Below, in pieces: positions 51,250 to 59,406 of a stretch of DNA of 59,504 nt (the stretch's first letter is position 1; every line of letters starts with the position of its first letter). A program made the translations under genes and the position numbers. The notes under the pieces were generated by a model. It saw only the letters and a list, made by a program, of their open reading frames with translations, was not told where the DNA came from and searched no databases. The DNA comes from Sphingomonas psychrolutea (GTDB lineage Bacteria; Pseudomonadota; Alphaproteobacteria; Sphingomonadales; Sphingomonadaceae). The DNA lies in assembly GCF_014636175.1 (NCBI RefSeq), contig NZ_BMDW01000024.1, forward strand, positions 1-59,504, in the 5' to 3' direction.

Positions 51250-54200
51250 ATGATCGAACGCATCGTCACCCTTGCGGTCGCGCGGCGCTGGCTTGTCCTG
51301 CTGCTGACCGTCATTGCCGCCATCATCGGAATCGTATCGCTCAGGCAACTCCCCATCGATGCTGTTCCTGACGTCACCAACAATCAGGTGCAGATCAACG
51401 TGCGGGCGTCAGCGCTTTCGCCCGAGCTGATCGAGAAGCAGGTCACATTCCCCGTCGAGACCGCGCTCGCCGGCATAAAGGGTTTGGAGAGCACACGGTC
51501 GCTGAGCCGCAACGGTTTTGCCCAGGTCACGGCGGTCTTTTCCGACACGACCGACATCTATTTTGCGCGGGCGCAGGTAGCGGAACGGCTGAACGACCTG
51601 AAGGAATCGCTGCCGGCCGGCGTCACGCCGGAAATGGGTGCGATCGCGACCGGCCTTGGCGACATCTACATGTGGACGCTCCACTATCAGGAGCGCGGTC
51701 ATGAGCGGCACAAGCCCGGCGAGCCCGGCATCCAGCCCGATGGCAGCTACATAACGCCGGAAGGGGACCGGCTCGTCAGCGAGGCCGACCGGGCGACCTA
51801 TCTCCACAGCGTCCAGGAATGGATCGTTGCGCCGCAGGTCAAATCGGTCGCCGGCGTTGCTGGCGTCGATTCGCTCGGCGGCTTCGACAAGGAATATCTT
51901 GTCGTGCCCGACGTCCAGAAGCTCGCCGCGCTCAGGCTCAGCCTGGCCGAGCTTGCCGAGGCGCTGGAAGCGAACAACAGCGCGATCGGGGCTGGCGTGG
52001 TCGATCGCAATGGCGAGGGGCTGGCGGTGCGCGCCGACGCCCGTATCCGCAGCATCCCGCAGCTTCGCAACACCGTAATCGCCACGCGCGAGGGCGTGCC
52101 GATCCTGCTCGGGCAGGTTGCCGAGGTCCGTCTCGGCCAGGGCATCCGCCTCGGTTCGGCGTCGGAGAATGGCCGCGAGGTGGTGACCGGCACCGCTGTT
52201 ATGCGGATCGGCGAGAACAGCCGCACCGTCTCGACTGGCGTGGGCGAGCGGCTGCGCAAGATCGGCCCGTCGCTTCCACCCGACGTCGTGATCGAGCCCG
52301 TACTGGATCGCACCGCATTGGTGAACTCGACCATCTCGACCGTCGCCCGCAACTTGGGCGAAGGCGCGGTGCTGGTGATCGTCGTCCTGTTCCTGCTGCT
52401 CGGCAATTTTCGCGCGGCGCTGATCGCGGCTGCCGTCATCCCGGTCACGATGCTGCTGACCAGCTTCGGCATGCTGCGCGTCGGCGTCTCCGCGAATCTG
52501 ATGAGCCTCGGCGCACTCGATTTCGGTCTGATCGTCGATGGCGCCGTCATCATCGTCGAAAATGCGCTTCGCCGTCTGGCCGAGCGACAGCACCGCCATG
52601 GTCGCCATCTCGACCTCGGTGAGCGTCTGTCCGTGATCGCCCAGGCTGCGCGCGAGATGATCCGTCCCTCGGTCTATGGGCAGGCGATCATCATCATCGT
52701 CTATGTGCCGCTGCTGACCCTCCAGGGCGTGGAGGGCAAGACGTTCGAGCCTATGGCGCTTACCGTCATCATGGCGCTGCTGTTCGCCTTCGTCCTCTCG
52801 CTCACATTCGTGCCGGCCGCGATCGCCGTCTGGCTGAGCAAGCCGGTGGAAGAGAATGAAGGCCGAATCGTCGGATGGCTGCGCCGCCGCTACGAACCGG
52901 GGCTCGACCGTGCGCTCAGTCGTCCCAAGCTCACGATCGGCGTCGCCATCGCGTCGCTCGCGCTTGCGGTCGGCGGCTATCTGACTCTCGGCCAGGAGTT
53001 CCTGCCCCAGCTCGACGAGGGCAATGTTCTCGTGTCCGCCTTTCGCGTGCCGGGCACGTCGGTCGAGCAAAGCCAGAAGATGCAGTTCCAGATCGAGAAG
53101 GCGCTTGCCGGGATGCCCGAGATCAAGACGGTATTCTCGCGGACCGGCACGGCCGAGCTGGCGTCGGACCCGATGCCGCCCAACGCGACCGACACCTTCG
53201 TCATGCTCAAGCCCCGCGACCAATGGCCCGACCCGAGTGAGGCGAAGACGGAGGTGGTCGAGCGTATCGAGAAACGTCTGGCCGGCGTTCCGGGCCATTC
53301 CTACGAAGTCACGCAGCCGATTCAGATGCGCTTTAATGAGCTGATTGCCGGCGTTCGCAGCGATGTCGCGGTCAAGGTGTTCGGCGATGACTTCGGTCAG
53401 ATGAACGACGTCGCCGACAAGGTCGCGGCCGTGCTTCGCCGGGCAAAAGGCGCCGAGGACGTGAAGGTCGAGCAGACCGAAGGCCTACCCATGCTCGACA
53501 TCGCCTTCAACCGTGATGCGGCGGCACGCCTCGGCGTCACCGCGAAGGACGTCCAGGCGGCCATTGCCGCAACGGTCGGCGGTCGCGAGGCCGGGTTCAT
53601 CTTCGAGGGCGATCGCCACTTCCCCGTGGTCATCCGTCTGTCTGACGTCGATCGCGCCAATTTCGAGAGGCTGGGACAGGTGCCCGTGCCGACTCCCTCC
53701 GGTGCATCGGTGCCACTGGCCAGCGTCGCTGACATCCGCATCAACGACGGTCCCAACCAGATCAGCCGCGAGAATGGCAAACGGCGCGTCGTCGTCCAGG
53801 CTAATGTTCGCGGGCGGGATGTCGCGAGCGTGGTGGCTGAAGCGCAGGCGGCGATTGCGCGCGACGTGCGGCTGCCGGCGGGCACTTATCTCGAATGGGG
53901 TGGTCAGTTCGAGAATCTCGCGACGGCCCGCGCGCGGCTTGCCCTGGTGGTGCCGGCCTGTTTCGCCCTGATCCTCCTGCTTCTCTATGGAGCGCTCGGC
54001 TCCGCGCGCGATGCCGCGATCGTGTTCACCGGCGTTCCGCTTGCGTTGGTCGGCGGCGTCCTCGCGCTTGTGCTGCGCGGCATGCCCTTCTCGATCTCGG
54101 CCGCCGTGGGCTTCATTGCCTTGTCCGGTATCGCGGTGCTCAACGGTCTGGTCATGGTGACATCGATCCAGGATTTGATGCGCAACGGCATCGACCGGGC

Positions 54201-54504
54201 GACGGCGAGCCGAGACGGCGCCCTGGCCCGGCTTCGCCCCGTCGCGATGACAGCACTGGTGGCGTCGCTCGGCTTCGTGCCGATGGCGCTTGCGCATGGG
54301 GCGGGCGCCGAAGTTCAGAAGCCCTTGGCGACGGTCGTCATCGGCGGCCTGATCTCGGCGACGCTGCTGACCCTGTTCGTGCTGCCGACGCTCTATGCGC
54401 GATACGGCCGGCGGGGATTGCCGAGGTCGCACGACGACCAAGGGGAAGCGGGCGCAGCGCCGACAGCGCATGACCCCATCAGTCCTGTGACTTCAAACAT
54501 ATGA
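51250..54504 (+). CDS. czcA: CzcA-type divalent-metal RND pump
   Basis: 1084 aa. The TM4 signature SLGALDFGLIVDGAVIIVEN places Asp424, Asp430 and Glu437 with the same 6/7 spacing as Asp402, Asp408 and Glu415 of Cupriavidus CzcA, the proton-relay set of Zn/Co/Cd pumps. Large periplasmic loops and 12 helices are complete. It exports divalent metal through CzcB and CzcC. The extended periplasmic segment near residue 150 (GHERHKPGEPGIQPDGSYIT) has two His and may be a metal contact. Confidence 0.94.
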   Translation: MIERIVTLAVARRWLVLLLTVIAAIIGIVSLRQLPIDAVPDVTNNQVQINVRASALSPELIEKQVTFPVETALAGIKGLESTRSLSRNGFAQVTAVFSDTTDIYFARAQVAERLNDLKESLPAGVTPEMGAIATGLGDIYMWTLHYQERGHERHKPGEPGIQPDGSYITPEGDRLVSEADRATYLHSVQEWIVAPQVKSVAGVAGVDSLGGFDKEYLVVPDVQKLAALRLSLAELAEALEANNSAIGAGVVDRNGEGLAVRADARIRSIPQLRNTVIATREGVPILLGQVAEVRLGQGIRLGSASENGREVVTGTAVMRIGENSRTVSTGVGERLRKIGPSLPPDVVIEPVLDRTALVNSTISTVARNLGEGAVLVIVVLFLLLGNFRAALIAAAVIPVTMLLTSFGMLRVGVSANLMSLGALDFGLIVDGAVIIVENALRRLAERQHRHGRHLDLGERLSVIAQAAREMIRPSVYGQAIIIIVYVPLLTLQGVEGKTFEPMALTVIMALLFAFVLSLTFVPAAIAVWLSKPVEENEGRIVGWLRRRYEPGLDRALSRPKLTIGVAIASLALAVGGYLTLGQEFLPQLDEGNVLVSAFRVPGTSVEQSQKMQFQIEKALAGMPEIKTVFSRTGTAELASDPMPPNATDTFVMLKPRDQWPDPSEAKTEVVERIEKRLAGVPGHSYEVTQPIQMRFNELIAGVRSDVAVKVFGDDFGQMNDVADKVAAVLRRAKGAEDVKVEQTEGLPMLDIAFNRDAAARLGVTAKDVQAAIAATVGGREAGFIFEGDRHFPVVIRLSDVDRANFERLGQVPVPTPSGASVPLASVADIRINDGPNQISRENGKRRVVVQANVRGRDVASVVAEAQAAIARDVRLPAGTYLEWGGQFENLATARARLALVVPACFALILLLLYGALGSARDAAIVFTGVPLALVGGVLALVLRGMPFSISAAVGFIALSGIAVLNGLVMVTSIQDLMRNGIDRATASRDGALARLRPVAMTALVASLGFVPMALAHGAGAEVQKPLATVVIGGLISATLLTLFVLPTLYARYGRRGLPRSHDDQGEAGAAPTAHDPISPVTSNI

Positions 54505-54594
54505 ATGCGGCCGGGTGGCCGACGCGGATGTCCAAGCCGCTTGCGGCCAAAGGCGTCGGCCCATGTCTCAAGCGTGGTCTCAACGCCCGGCTCC
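54505..54594 (+). repeat. Degenerate 90-bp repeat, copy A
   Basis: It starts directly after the czcA stop with atgcggccgggtggccgacg. It matches copy B (55481-55550) at about 83% over 70 nt and copy C (56772-56861) at roughly 70% with one 1-nt gap, including the shared end cccggctcc. One plus frame is conserved between A and B (AGWPTRM..., VGWQTRM...; both with AKGV.PCLK). Confidence 0.75.
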
Positions 54595-54751
54595 TATCGC
54601 CCTTGATCTTCGCCGAGATGTTCAGCCCTGATCCGCCCCAGACTCTTTCGGTCCGTCAGGAGTTTGCCATGCATTGCATTTTCGCGGCCCTGCTTGTTGT
54701 GGTCAACGCGCCGCGATTGCTTGGCTATCGGCACAACGGGGATATCCAGGA

Positions 54752-55435
54752 ATGACGGCGCTAGCCTATACGATCATTCCGGTCCTTGCGGTGCTGATCG
54801 GCGCGATAGTCGCCGTATGGAAACGGCCGGGGCCGAAGCTCACCAGCGCGATCCAGCACCTTGCCGCCGGCGTCGTTTTCGCCGCAGCAGCCACCGAGAT
54901 ACTCCCTGACGTGATGCATGGCCGCGCGCCACTGGCAACGCTGGTGGGCGGTGCCGCCGGTGTTGTGGTCATGTTGGGGCTCAAGTCGCTGGAAGAGCGT
55001 GTTCGCGGCCCGCTCGCGCTGATCGGCGCCATCGGCACAGACCTGTTGATCGACGGCCTGGTGCTTGGGCTTGCGTTTATCGCCGGGGCGAAGGCGGGGC
55101 TGTTGCTGACGATCGCCCTGACGCTCGAAGTCCTGTTCCTCGGGGTCACCGTGACAGAAGAGTTGGGCGAGACCGTCACGTCGAAGCTGCGCATCGTGGC
55201 GATTACGACCGCGCTCGCGCTGCTGATGCCGCTGGGAACGCTGGTCGCGCTGCCGGTCGCCGCGTTTTCACCGACCGTCGTCGCCGGCTTTCTGAGCTTC
55301 GGGCTCATCGCGCTCCTCTATCTCGTCATCGAAGAATTGCTCGTCGAGGCGCATAAGAAGCCGGACAGCCCGCTCATCAGTGCGATGTTCTTCGTCGGTT
55401 TCCTCGCGCTTCTGTTGCTCGAAGAATTGATCTGA
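54752..55435 (+). CDS. ZIP-like metal transporter with changed metal site
   Basis: 227 aa from ATG 54752. Seven to eight hydrophobic helices in ZIP order: IQHLAAGVVFAAAATEILPD, then ALIGAIGTDLLIDGLVLGLA and TIALTLEVLFLGVTVTEELG, ending LISAMFFVGFLALLLLEELI. The expected His of TM4 (HNFxDG) and TM5 (HExPE) are absent, though the DG and TEELGE parts remain. It may carry a different ion or have lost transport. It lies downstream of the Czc genes between repeat copies A and B. Confidence 0.65.
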   Translation: MTALAYTIIPVLAVLIGAIVAVWKRPGPKLTSAIQHLAAGVVFAAAATEILPDVMHGRAPLATLVGGAAGVVVMLGLKSLEERVRGPLALIGAIGTDLLIDGLVLGLAFIAGAKAGLLLTIALTLEVLFLGVTVTEELGETVTSKLRIVAITTALALLMPLGTLVALPVAAFSPTVVAGFLSFGLIALLYLVIEELLVEAHKKPDSPLISAMFFVGFLALLLLEELI

Positions 55436-55480
55436 CGTCTTCGACCGCGACGCGCGATTCCCTGGATTTCCTCGAGATCG

Positions 55481-55550
55481 ATACGGTCGGGTGGCAAACG
55501 CGCATGTTCAAGCGGCTTGAGGCCAAAGGCGTCGACCCATGTCTGAAGGT
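55481..55550 (+). repeat. Degenerate 90-bp repeat, copy B
   Basis: It starts atacggtcgggtggcaaacg, 45 nt after the ZIP-like stop. The central ggccaaaggcgtcg-acccatgtct block is nearly identical to copy A. Similarity ends at about gtctgaagg. The rest of the 273-nt gap before the MNT-HEPN gene shows nothing recognisable. Confidence 0.75.
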
Positions 55551-55708
55551 GTCCGGCGGCACCGAAAGTTGAGAAACGCGCTTGAGTGCCGCGTGCCGAC
55601 AAGGCCGGCCATCCAGCACCGCCGAACGCATTGGTGATAATGCGAAATCCGCGGCGTGAACAAGCCTTACGCTTGCCAATGTCGGTCCGCTCGCACAGAA
55701 TCCTCGCG

Positions 55709-56629
55709 ATGAAAAAGGATGTCGATCATTTGCCCGCAGCGCAGCGGGGCGAACTGGACCGCGTCCAGCGCGTGCTGATGGACGAATTCGCCGAGGCCAT
55801 CGGCCAGGCGACGTCACCGTCGCGCAAGAACGGCAAGATCCTGAAGATCATCCTGTTCGGCAGCTATGCGCGTGATGATTGGGTCGACGAGCCCGAGAAT
55901 GGTTATCAGTCGGATTTCGATCTGCTCGTGGTCGTCAATCACAGCGACCTGACCGATATCGCGCATTACTGGTATGTCGCCGAGGACAACATCCTGCGCG
56001 ACGCGGCGATCAAGCGGCCGGTCAACATCATCGTCCATGCGCTCGACGAGGTGAATCAGTCGCTCAAACGCGGCGAGTATTTCTGGGTCGATATCGCGCG
56101 CGACGGCATCGTGCTCTACGAAATGCCGTGCCATCCGCTCGCGACACCGATGCCGCTCACCGCTGCCGATGCCTACAAGATGGCGACGGGCTATTTCCAG
56201 GAATGGTTGCCGAGCATCGATCGCGCATTGTCCACGGCAGGCGATCAAGTTCAGAAAGGAACGGACGATCTTGGTTGGCGCAAAGATGCCGCGTTTACGC
56301 TGCATCAGGCAGTTGAACGCGCCTATATCTGCTTCCTGCTCGTGCGGACCTTGTATTTCCCACGCTCGCACAACATCAAATTCCTCCGTTCGCTCGCCGA
56401 AGACAGCGAGCCGCAGCTGGTCGGCGTTTGGCCGCGTGACCGGCGTCTCGACCGCCGCCGCTTCCAGCTCCTCAAGCGTGCCTATGTCGAGGCGCGTTAT
56501 TCCACCGCCTATCAGATCGAGGTCGACGAATTGACCGCGATCCTTGCCTGCGTCCGGAACTTGCGCGATGTGGTCGAGCAGGTCTCGCGCGAATGTCTCG
56601 AAGAGCTTCGCGCTAAAGCCGGGCAATGA
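55709..56629 (+). CDS. Nucleotidyltransferase-HEPN fusion protein
   Basis: 306 aa from ATG 55709. The N-terminal minimal nucleotidyltransferase has Gly51-Ser52 (IILFGSYARDDW) and Asp69/Asp71 (YQSDFDLLVVV), the GSx(n)DxD metal site. The C-terminal HEPN domain (about 175-300) has FTLHQAVERAYICFLLVRTL and PRSHNIKFLRSL. Separate MNT and HEPN genes form toxin-antitoxin pairs in which MNT AMPylates HEPN; here both are in one chain, so self-modification is conceivable. It lies between repeat copies B and C. Confidence 0.85.
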   Translation: MKKDVDHLPAAQRGELDRVQRVLMDEFAEAIGQATSPSRKNGKILKIILFGSYARDDWVDEPENGYQSDFDLLVVVNHSDLTDIAHYWYVAEDNILRDAAIKRPVNIIVHALDEVNQSLKRGEYFWVDIARDGIVLYEMPCHPLATPMPLTAADAYKMATGYFQEWLPSIDRALSTAGDQVQKGTDDLGWRKDAAFTLHQAVERAYICFLLVRTLYFPRSHNIKFLRSLAEDSEPQLVGVWPRDRRLDRRRFQLLKRAYVEARYSTAYQIEVDELTAILACVRNLRDVVEQVSRECLEELRAKAGQ

Positions 56630-56979
56630 TTTGCCTCTGATGACGCGCGTTTAGCGGCCATATTGGCCACCTTGCGTTCGCCATTGATCTGGGCCTAGTC
56701 TGACGGTGCGTCGCGTAGCGTAGCCGGGGCTTGAGAACCCCGCTTGAGAAATTGATCCGCCGTATGCTTCGATGCGGCCGGATTGCCGTCGCATCTGTCC
56801 AGGCCGTTCCGGCTGAAGGCGGCGGCGCATGTTCTTGTGCATGTTCTCGACACCCGGCTCCCGCAAGTCCGCCTCGCATCTGGAGCCAGGCTGGATATGC
56901 GCCGAGAACGGATATCACCCGATCAATCGAGCCCGCGTTGCGGTGCCGGCCGATGCGGCTGAACTTGGCGTCGGACGAA
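56630..56979. other. Gap with repeat copy C before the sigma factor gene
   Basis: About 350 nt without a supported gene. It contains repeat copy C (56772-56861). A minus-strand frame ending near 56651 is open but has no family look. A promoter for the sigma factor operon is expected but not clearly seen. Confidence 0.4.
56772..56861 (+). repeat. Degenerate 90-bp repeat, copy C
   Basis: atgcggccggattgccgtcg at its start and ttctcgacacccggctcc at its end match copy A (first 10 nt identical, last 17 nt 15 identical). It is the most diverged copy and lies upstream of the sigma factor gene. Confidence 0.65.
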
Positions 56980-57552
56980 ATGGGCGTTGTCGGCACGGCG
57001 CCGCGCGTCGCTGACGGCGATCCGCTGCCGCCCGAAGACCGCGTCCCGCATCGCGCGTCCGACTACTCGATCGAAGCACTCTACCGGGCGCAGATGCCGC
57101 GTCTGCTGCGCTTTTTCACCCGGCGTTCCGGGAACGATGACGCGCTCGATCTCGTCCACGAGACGTTCGAGCGGCTGGCCCGTCGAGACGACGATCCCGG
57201 CAGCACCGTCGATCGGCCCGAAGCCTATCTTACCCGGATAGCCGGTAACCTCCTTCGCGATCGCGCGAAGTTCGCCGCGCGCCGCTCTGCCGCCTTCCAT
57301 GTGTCGATCGACGAAGTTCCACTCGCCGGCCGCGATCCGCACGACCAGTTGGAAGCACGGGATATGATCAATCGCCTCGAAACGGCTATGCAGCGACTCC
57401 GTCCACGGACGCGGGAGATCTTCATGGCGTGTCGACTCGATGGATATAGTTATGCGGAAGTCGCGGAGCGCGTTGGAATGAGTGTGCGCGGCGTTCGCAA
57501 GCAGATGAGCCGGGCCATTGCCGAGATCGATCGCGTCTTGAGCGACGATTAA
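56980..57552 (+). CDS. FecI-like ECF sigma factor
   Basis: 190 aa from ATG 56980 (an ATG at 56953 is also possible). Sigma-2 region: YRAQMPRLLRFFTRRSGNDD, ALDLVHETFERLARR, AYLTRIAGNLLRDRAKFAAR. Sigma-4 region: LRPRTREIFMACRLDGYSYA and EVAERVGMSVRGVRKQMSRA. It is the FecI type that directs RNA polymerase to outer-membrane receptor genes. Its stop overlaps the FecR ATG by 1 nt. Confidence 0.92.
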   Translation: MGVVGTAPRVADGDPLPPEDRVPHRASDYSIEALYRAQMPRLLRFFTRRSGNDDALDLVHETFERLARRDDDPGSTVDRPEAYLTRIAGNLLRDRAKFAARRSAAFHVSIDEVPLAGRDPHDQLEARDMINRLETAMQRLRPRTREIFMACRLDGYSYAEVAERVGMSVRGVRKQMSRAIAEIDRVLSDD

Positions 57553-58577
57553 TGGTGATGTCCGACCCTGGTGCAAAATCCGATGACGCGGTGCGTCGCG
57601 AAGCGTCCGATTGGGTGGCATTGATCCACGATGCCGATGCCGCGGTTGACCGCGCGGCGTTCGAGCGCTGGCGGGCCAGCGATCCGCGCCATGCGGCCGC
57701 CTATGCGCGCGCCGAGCGCGCGTGGGATAGCGCGGCCCTGCTGGGACAGACCAGTTTCGGGCGCGCGCGCAGTTTGCCCGAGCGGCGGCGCTTCTTCGAC
57801 CGGCCACAGGTGCGCTACGCCTTTGCCGTCGCGGCCGTGCTGGTCGTGGCGATCCTCGGCCTGTCCGTCAGTGGCGTTGGATTGTTCCGTCCGCATCCAT
57901 CATCCCAGGCCACCGAACTCGCGTCGCGGGTCGGCCAGATTCGACAAGTCGCGCTGGCAGACGGTTCGACTGTCACGCTCGATACCGACAGTGTGCTGCG
58001 TATCGCGTTCACCGGCACCGAGCGACGACTCTACCTCTCGCGGGGTCGAGCACGTTTCGTCGTTGCGCATGATGCCGCGCGCCCGTTCGTCGTCATAGCC
58101 GGTAACGGCTCGGTGACCGCGCGCGGGACGATCTTTGATGTCGCTGTCGCCGACAATCGCGTTAAAGTGGTGCTGCTGCGCGGCATCGTCGAGGTGCGCG
58201 ACGGCCGGCCAAGCGCGGTTACGGCACAACCCGCGATCGCGCGCCTCAGCCCAGGACAACAGATTTCCTTCGGCACCGCCGAGCCTCTGGTGGCCCCGCA
58301 ACCGGCCGCCACGATCGACGCCCAATGGACCGCCGGAATGCTGAGCTTCGACAGTACGCGGCTCGCCGACGCTATTACCCAAGCCAATCGCTACAGCAGG
58401 GCCAAGATCAGCCTCGCCGATCCCGCGCTCGGCGATTTGCGCATCACCGGCGCCTTTCACTCCGGCGATGCCGTCGGGCTAGCGGAGAGCATTGCGGAAT
58501 CACTCGGCCTGCGTGCGGCGAAAACCCCGCAGGGCGATGTTGTGATATCCGCTCCGCCTTCGGTGCCGGCCACCTGA
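57552..58577 (+). CDS. FecR-like anti-sigma/signal transducer
   Basis: 341 aa. N-terminal cytoplasmic DUF4880-type region (EASDWVALIHDADAAVDRAA, ERWRASDPRHAAAYARAERA), one membrane helix (about 95-116, VRYAFAVAAVLVVAILGLSV), and a periplasmic FecR domain (ASRVGQIRQVALADGSTVTL, FVVIAGNGSVTARGTIFDVA) ending with an STN-like segment (ALGDLRITGAFHSGDAVGLA). It relays receptor occupancy to the sigma factor upstream. Confidence 0.92.
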   Translation: MVMSDPGAKSDDAVRREASDWVALIHDADAAVDRAAFERWRASDPRHAAAYARAERAWDSAALLGQTSFGRARSLPERRRFFDRPQVRYAFAVAAVLVVAILGLSVSGVGLFRPHPSSQATELASRVGQIRQVALADGSTVTLDTDSVLRIAFTGTERRLYLSRGRARFVVAHDAARPFVVIAGNGSVTARGTIFDVAVADNRVKVVLLRGIVEVRDGRPSAVTAQPAIARLSPGQQISFGTAEPLVAPQPAATIDAQWTAGMLSFDSTRLADAITQANRYSRAKISLADPALGDLRITGAFHSGDAVGLAESIAESLGLRAAKTPQGDVVISAPPSVPAT

Positions 58578-58592
58578 AATAAATCGGTCACA

Positions 58593-58616
58593 AGAGGGGG
58601 CAGACCGTCCCCCTCT
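58593..58616. repeat. Stem-loop between FecR and receptor genes
   Basis: agaggggg (58593-58600) and ccccctct (58609-58616) pair around 8 nt. It lies 16 nt after the FecR stop and may lower or separate expression of the receptor gene. No T-run. Confidence 0.7.
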
Positions 58617-58673
58617 GTCGTCAATCGCCCCGAACGACGGCGCCAAGTGCGCCCAAAGGGGGGAGACGACGGA

Positions 58674-59406
58674 GTGAGCGGACGATTTTCAAGAAGCACT
58701 TACGCGTGCGTTGCGGGCGTATCGATCCTCGCGCTGGTGGCACCAGCTCATGCACAGCAGGCTGACCAGCGGCGCTACGACCTTCCGGCCGAGCCCCTCG
58801 GGACGTCGCTGCGCGCCGTGTCCGATGCTTCCGGCACCAATGTCATTGTTTCCTCTGCGCTGGTCGATGGCAAAATCGCCCCCGCCTTGTCGGGACGGTT
58901 CACCGCCATCGAAGCTATTTCGGCGTTGCTGCGGGGATCAGGTCTGCGCGCGAGGCTGGCGGGATCGAGCCTCATTGTCGAGCGAGCGCCTGCCGCGCAG
59001 GGCGTCTCGGCGGAAGCGGATGGTTCGGACATCGTCGTGACGGGCAGCCGGATACGCGGCGCGCCGGTTGCCTCGCCGGTCATCCGGCTCGACCAGCAGG
59101 GCATGCGCAATGCCGGGCAGAGCAGTGTCGCCGAGGTAGTGCGCAACATCCCGCAGAATTTCGGCGGCGGGCAGAATCCGGGTGTAGGTAACAATGTGCC
59201 GTCGGCCAGCGGTATCAATGTCGGCAGCGCTTCGACCATCAACTTGCGTGGTCTGGGCAGCGACGCGACGCTGACCCTGCTCAACGGCCACCGCCTCGCC
59301 TATAACGGATCGCGCCAAGGCATCGATGTGTCGGCGATCCCGCTGGGCATGGTCGACCGGATCGAAATCGTCGCCGACGGCGCATCGGCGCTCTATGGTT
59401 CCGATG
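58674..59406 (+). pseudogene. TonB-dependent receptor with STN domain, cut by an IS
   Basis: From GTG 58674, behind gggggag, about 244 residues remain. Signal peptide (YACVAGVSILALVAPAHAQQ), an STN signalling domain (about 33-100: YDLPAEPLGTSLRAVSDASG), the TonB-box-like DIVVTGSRIRG, and a plug domain (LNGHRLAYNGSRQGIDVSAI, PLGMVDRIEIVADGASALYG). The canonical ALYGSDA stretch ends at the Asp, where the IS6-type terminal repeat begins. The barrel is not in this window, so the gene is interrupted. With the FecI/FecR pair it forms a trans-envelope uptake/signalling set, probably for a siderophore. Confidence 0.9.
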
